Source: Opitutia bacterium (GTDB taxonomy: Bacteria; Verrucomicrobiota; Verrucomicrobiia; Opitutales; UBA953). From it: 15,122 nucleotides of DNA. Below are positions 14,834 to 15,122 of this stretch, piece after piece. The position numbers were made by a program, and so were the translations under genes. The stretch is from positions 1-15,122 of the forward strand of contig JAJPZB010000166.1 of the NCBI GenBank assembly GCA_021204635.1, written 5' to 3'. Within the stretch, counting starts at the first letter, position 1, and each line of letters starts with the position of its first letter. The notes below the pieces were generated by a model. The model searched no databases. It was not told the origin of the DNA and saw only the letters and a list, made by a program, of their open reading frames with translations.

Positions 14834-15122
14834 GTTTAGGTAATGCCCCTAATTTCTACTGTCGTAGATCTCTCGCCACCGTGGCAGGAACTATTCGTTT
14901 AGGTAATGCCCCTAATTTCTACTGTCGTAGATGATGAGCTCGCGCACGTCGATTCCGGAGTTTAGGTAATGCCCCTAATTTCTACTGTCGTAGATTCTAT
15001 TGTTACGCAGATGTGGCGCGGGGGTTTAGGTAATGCCCCTAATTTCTACTGTCGTAGATGCGAAGCTGGAAGAGCTCGCGCGGAAAGTTTAGGTAATGCC
15101 CCTAATTTCTACTGTCGTAGAT
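14834..15122 (+). CRISPR. Type V-A CRISPR array, five repeats and four spacers, cut by the window end
   Basis: Five identical 36-base repeats begin at 14834, 14897, 14960, 15024 and 15087. Each starts GTTTAGG and ends AATTTCTACTGTCGTAGAT, the Cas12a crRNA handle with stem TCTAC/GTAGA and loop TGTC. Spacers lie at 14870-14896, 14933-14959, 14996-15023 and 15060-15086 (27, 27, 28 and 27 bases). The array follows cas2 after a 141-base leader and is in the same orientation, so the leader-proximal end is on the left. The last repeat ends exactly at the window end, so more units are likely beyond it. No repeat degeneration is seen. Spacers are about 57-63 percent GC by count, richer than the cas genes and similar to the host block. 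Confidence 0.99.

Overview
The window reads as a piece of a Gram-negative bacterial chromosome: a GC-rich block of host-type genes with an AT-rich defence module on each side. The host genes carry a lipoprotein signal peptide and a PpiD-like membrane-anchored chaperone, and most start codons lack a clear Shine-Dalgarno sequence. That suits a gut or rumen bacterium, possibly of the Verrucomicrobiota/PVC group. The taxonomic guess is weak and rests on gene style, not on a marker gene.

Layout. (1) Positions 187-2596, minus strand: a McrBC-type modification-dependent restriction operon. An EVE-domain reading frame is followed, across one in-frame TAA, by the McrB GTPase/AAA+ frame and then by the McrC nuclease, which overlaps mcrB by 14 bases. 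The EVE and ATPase parts look like one ancestral EVE-McrB gene now split by a stop codon. A TTGACA/TAAAAG promoter drives the operon leftward. (2) Positions 2801-8661, plus strand: hisC (histidinol-phosphate aminotransferase), a SurA/PpiD-like membrane-anchored chaperone, and a large secreted lipoprotein GH2 beta-galactosidase with a discoidin (F5/8 type C) domain nested near its N-terminus. (3) Positions 8879-15122, plus strand: a complete type V-A CRISPR-Cas locus, cas12a-cas4-cas1-cas2, followed by a leader with a promoter and a CRISPR array. Five identical 36-base repeats and four spacers are visible. The array runs off the right edge of the window.

How it works together. Cas1, Cas2 and Cas4 would acquire spacers. 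The array transcript would be cut and used by the single effector Cas12a, whose RuvC, Nuc, PAM-reading and crRNA-processing residues are almost all present. The repeat ends in the typical Cas12a pseudoknot/stem sequence. McrBC would give innate defence against modified DNA, if its split McrB still works.

Most interesting points. A degenerate copy of the CRISPR repeat core sits about 60 bases upstream of cas12a (8802-8821), in a leader that also holds a palindrome and a helically phased direct repeat. This raises the possibility of a crRNA-like regulatory RNA (CreR-type) controlling cas12a. The second point is the TAA that splits EVE from McrB exactly in the linker.
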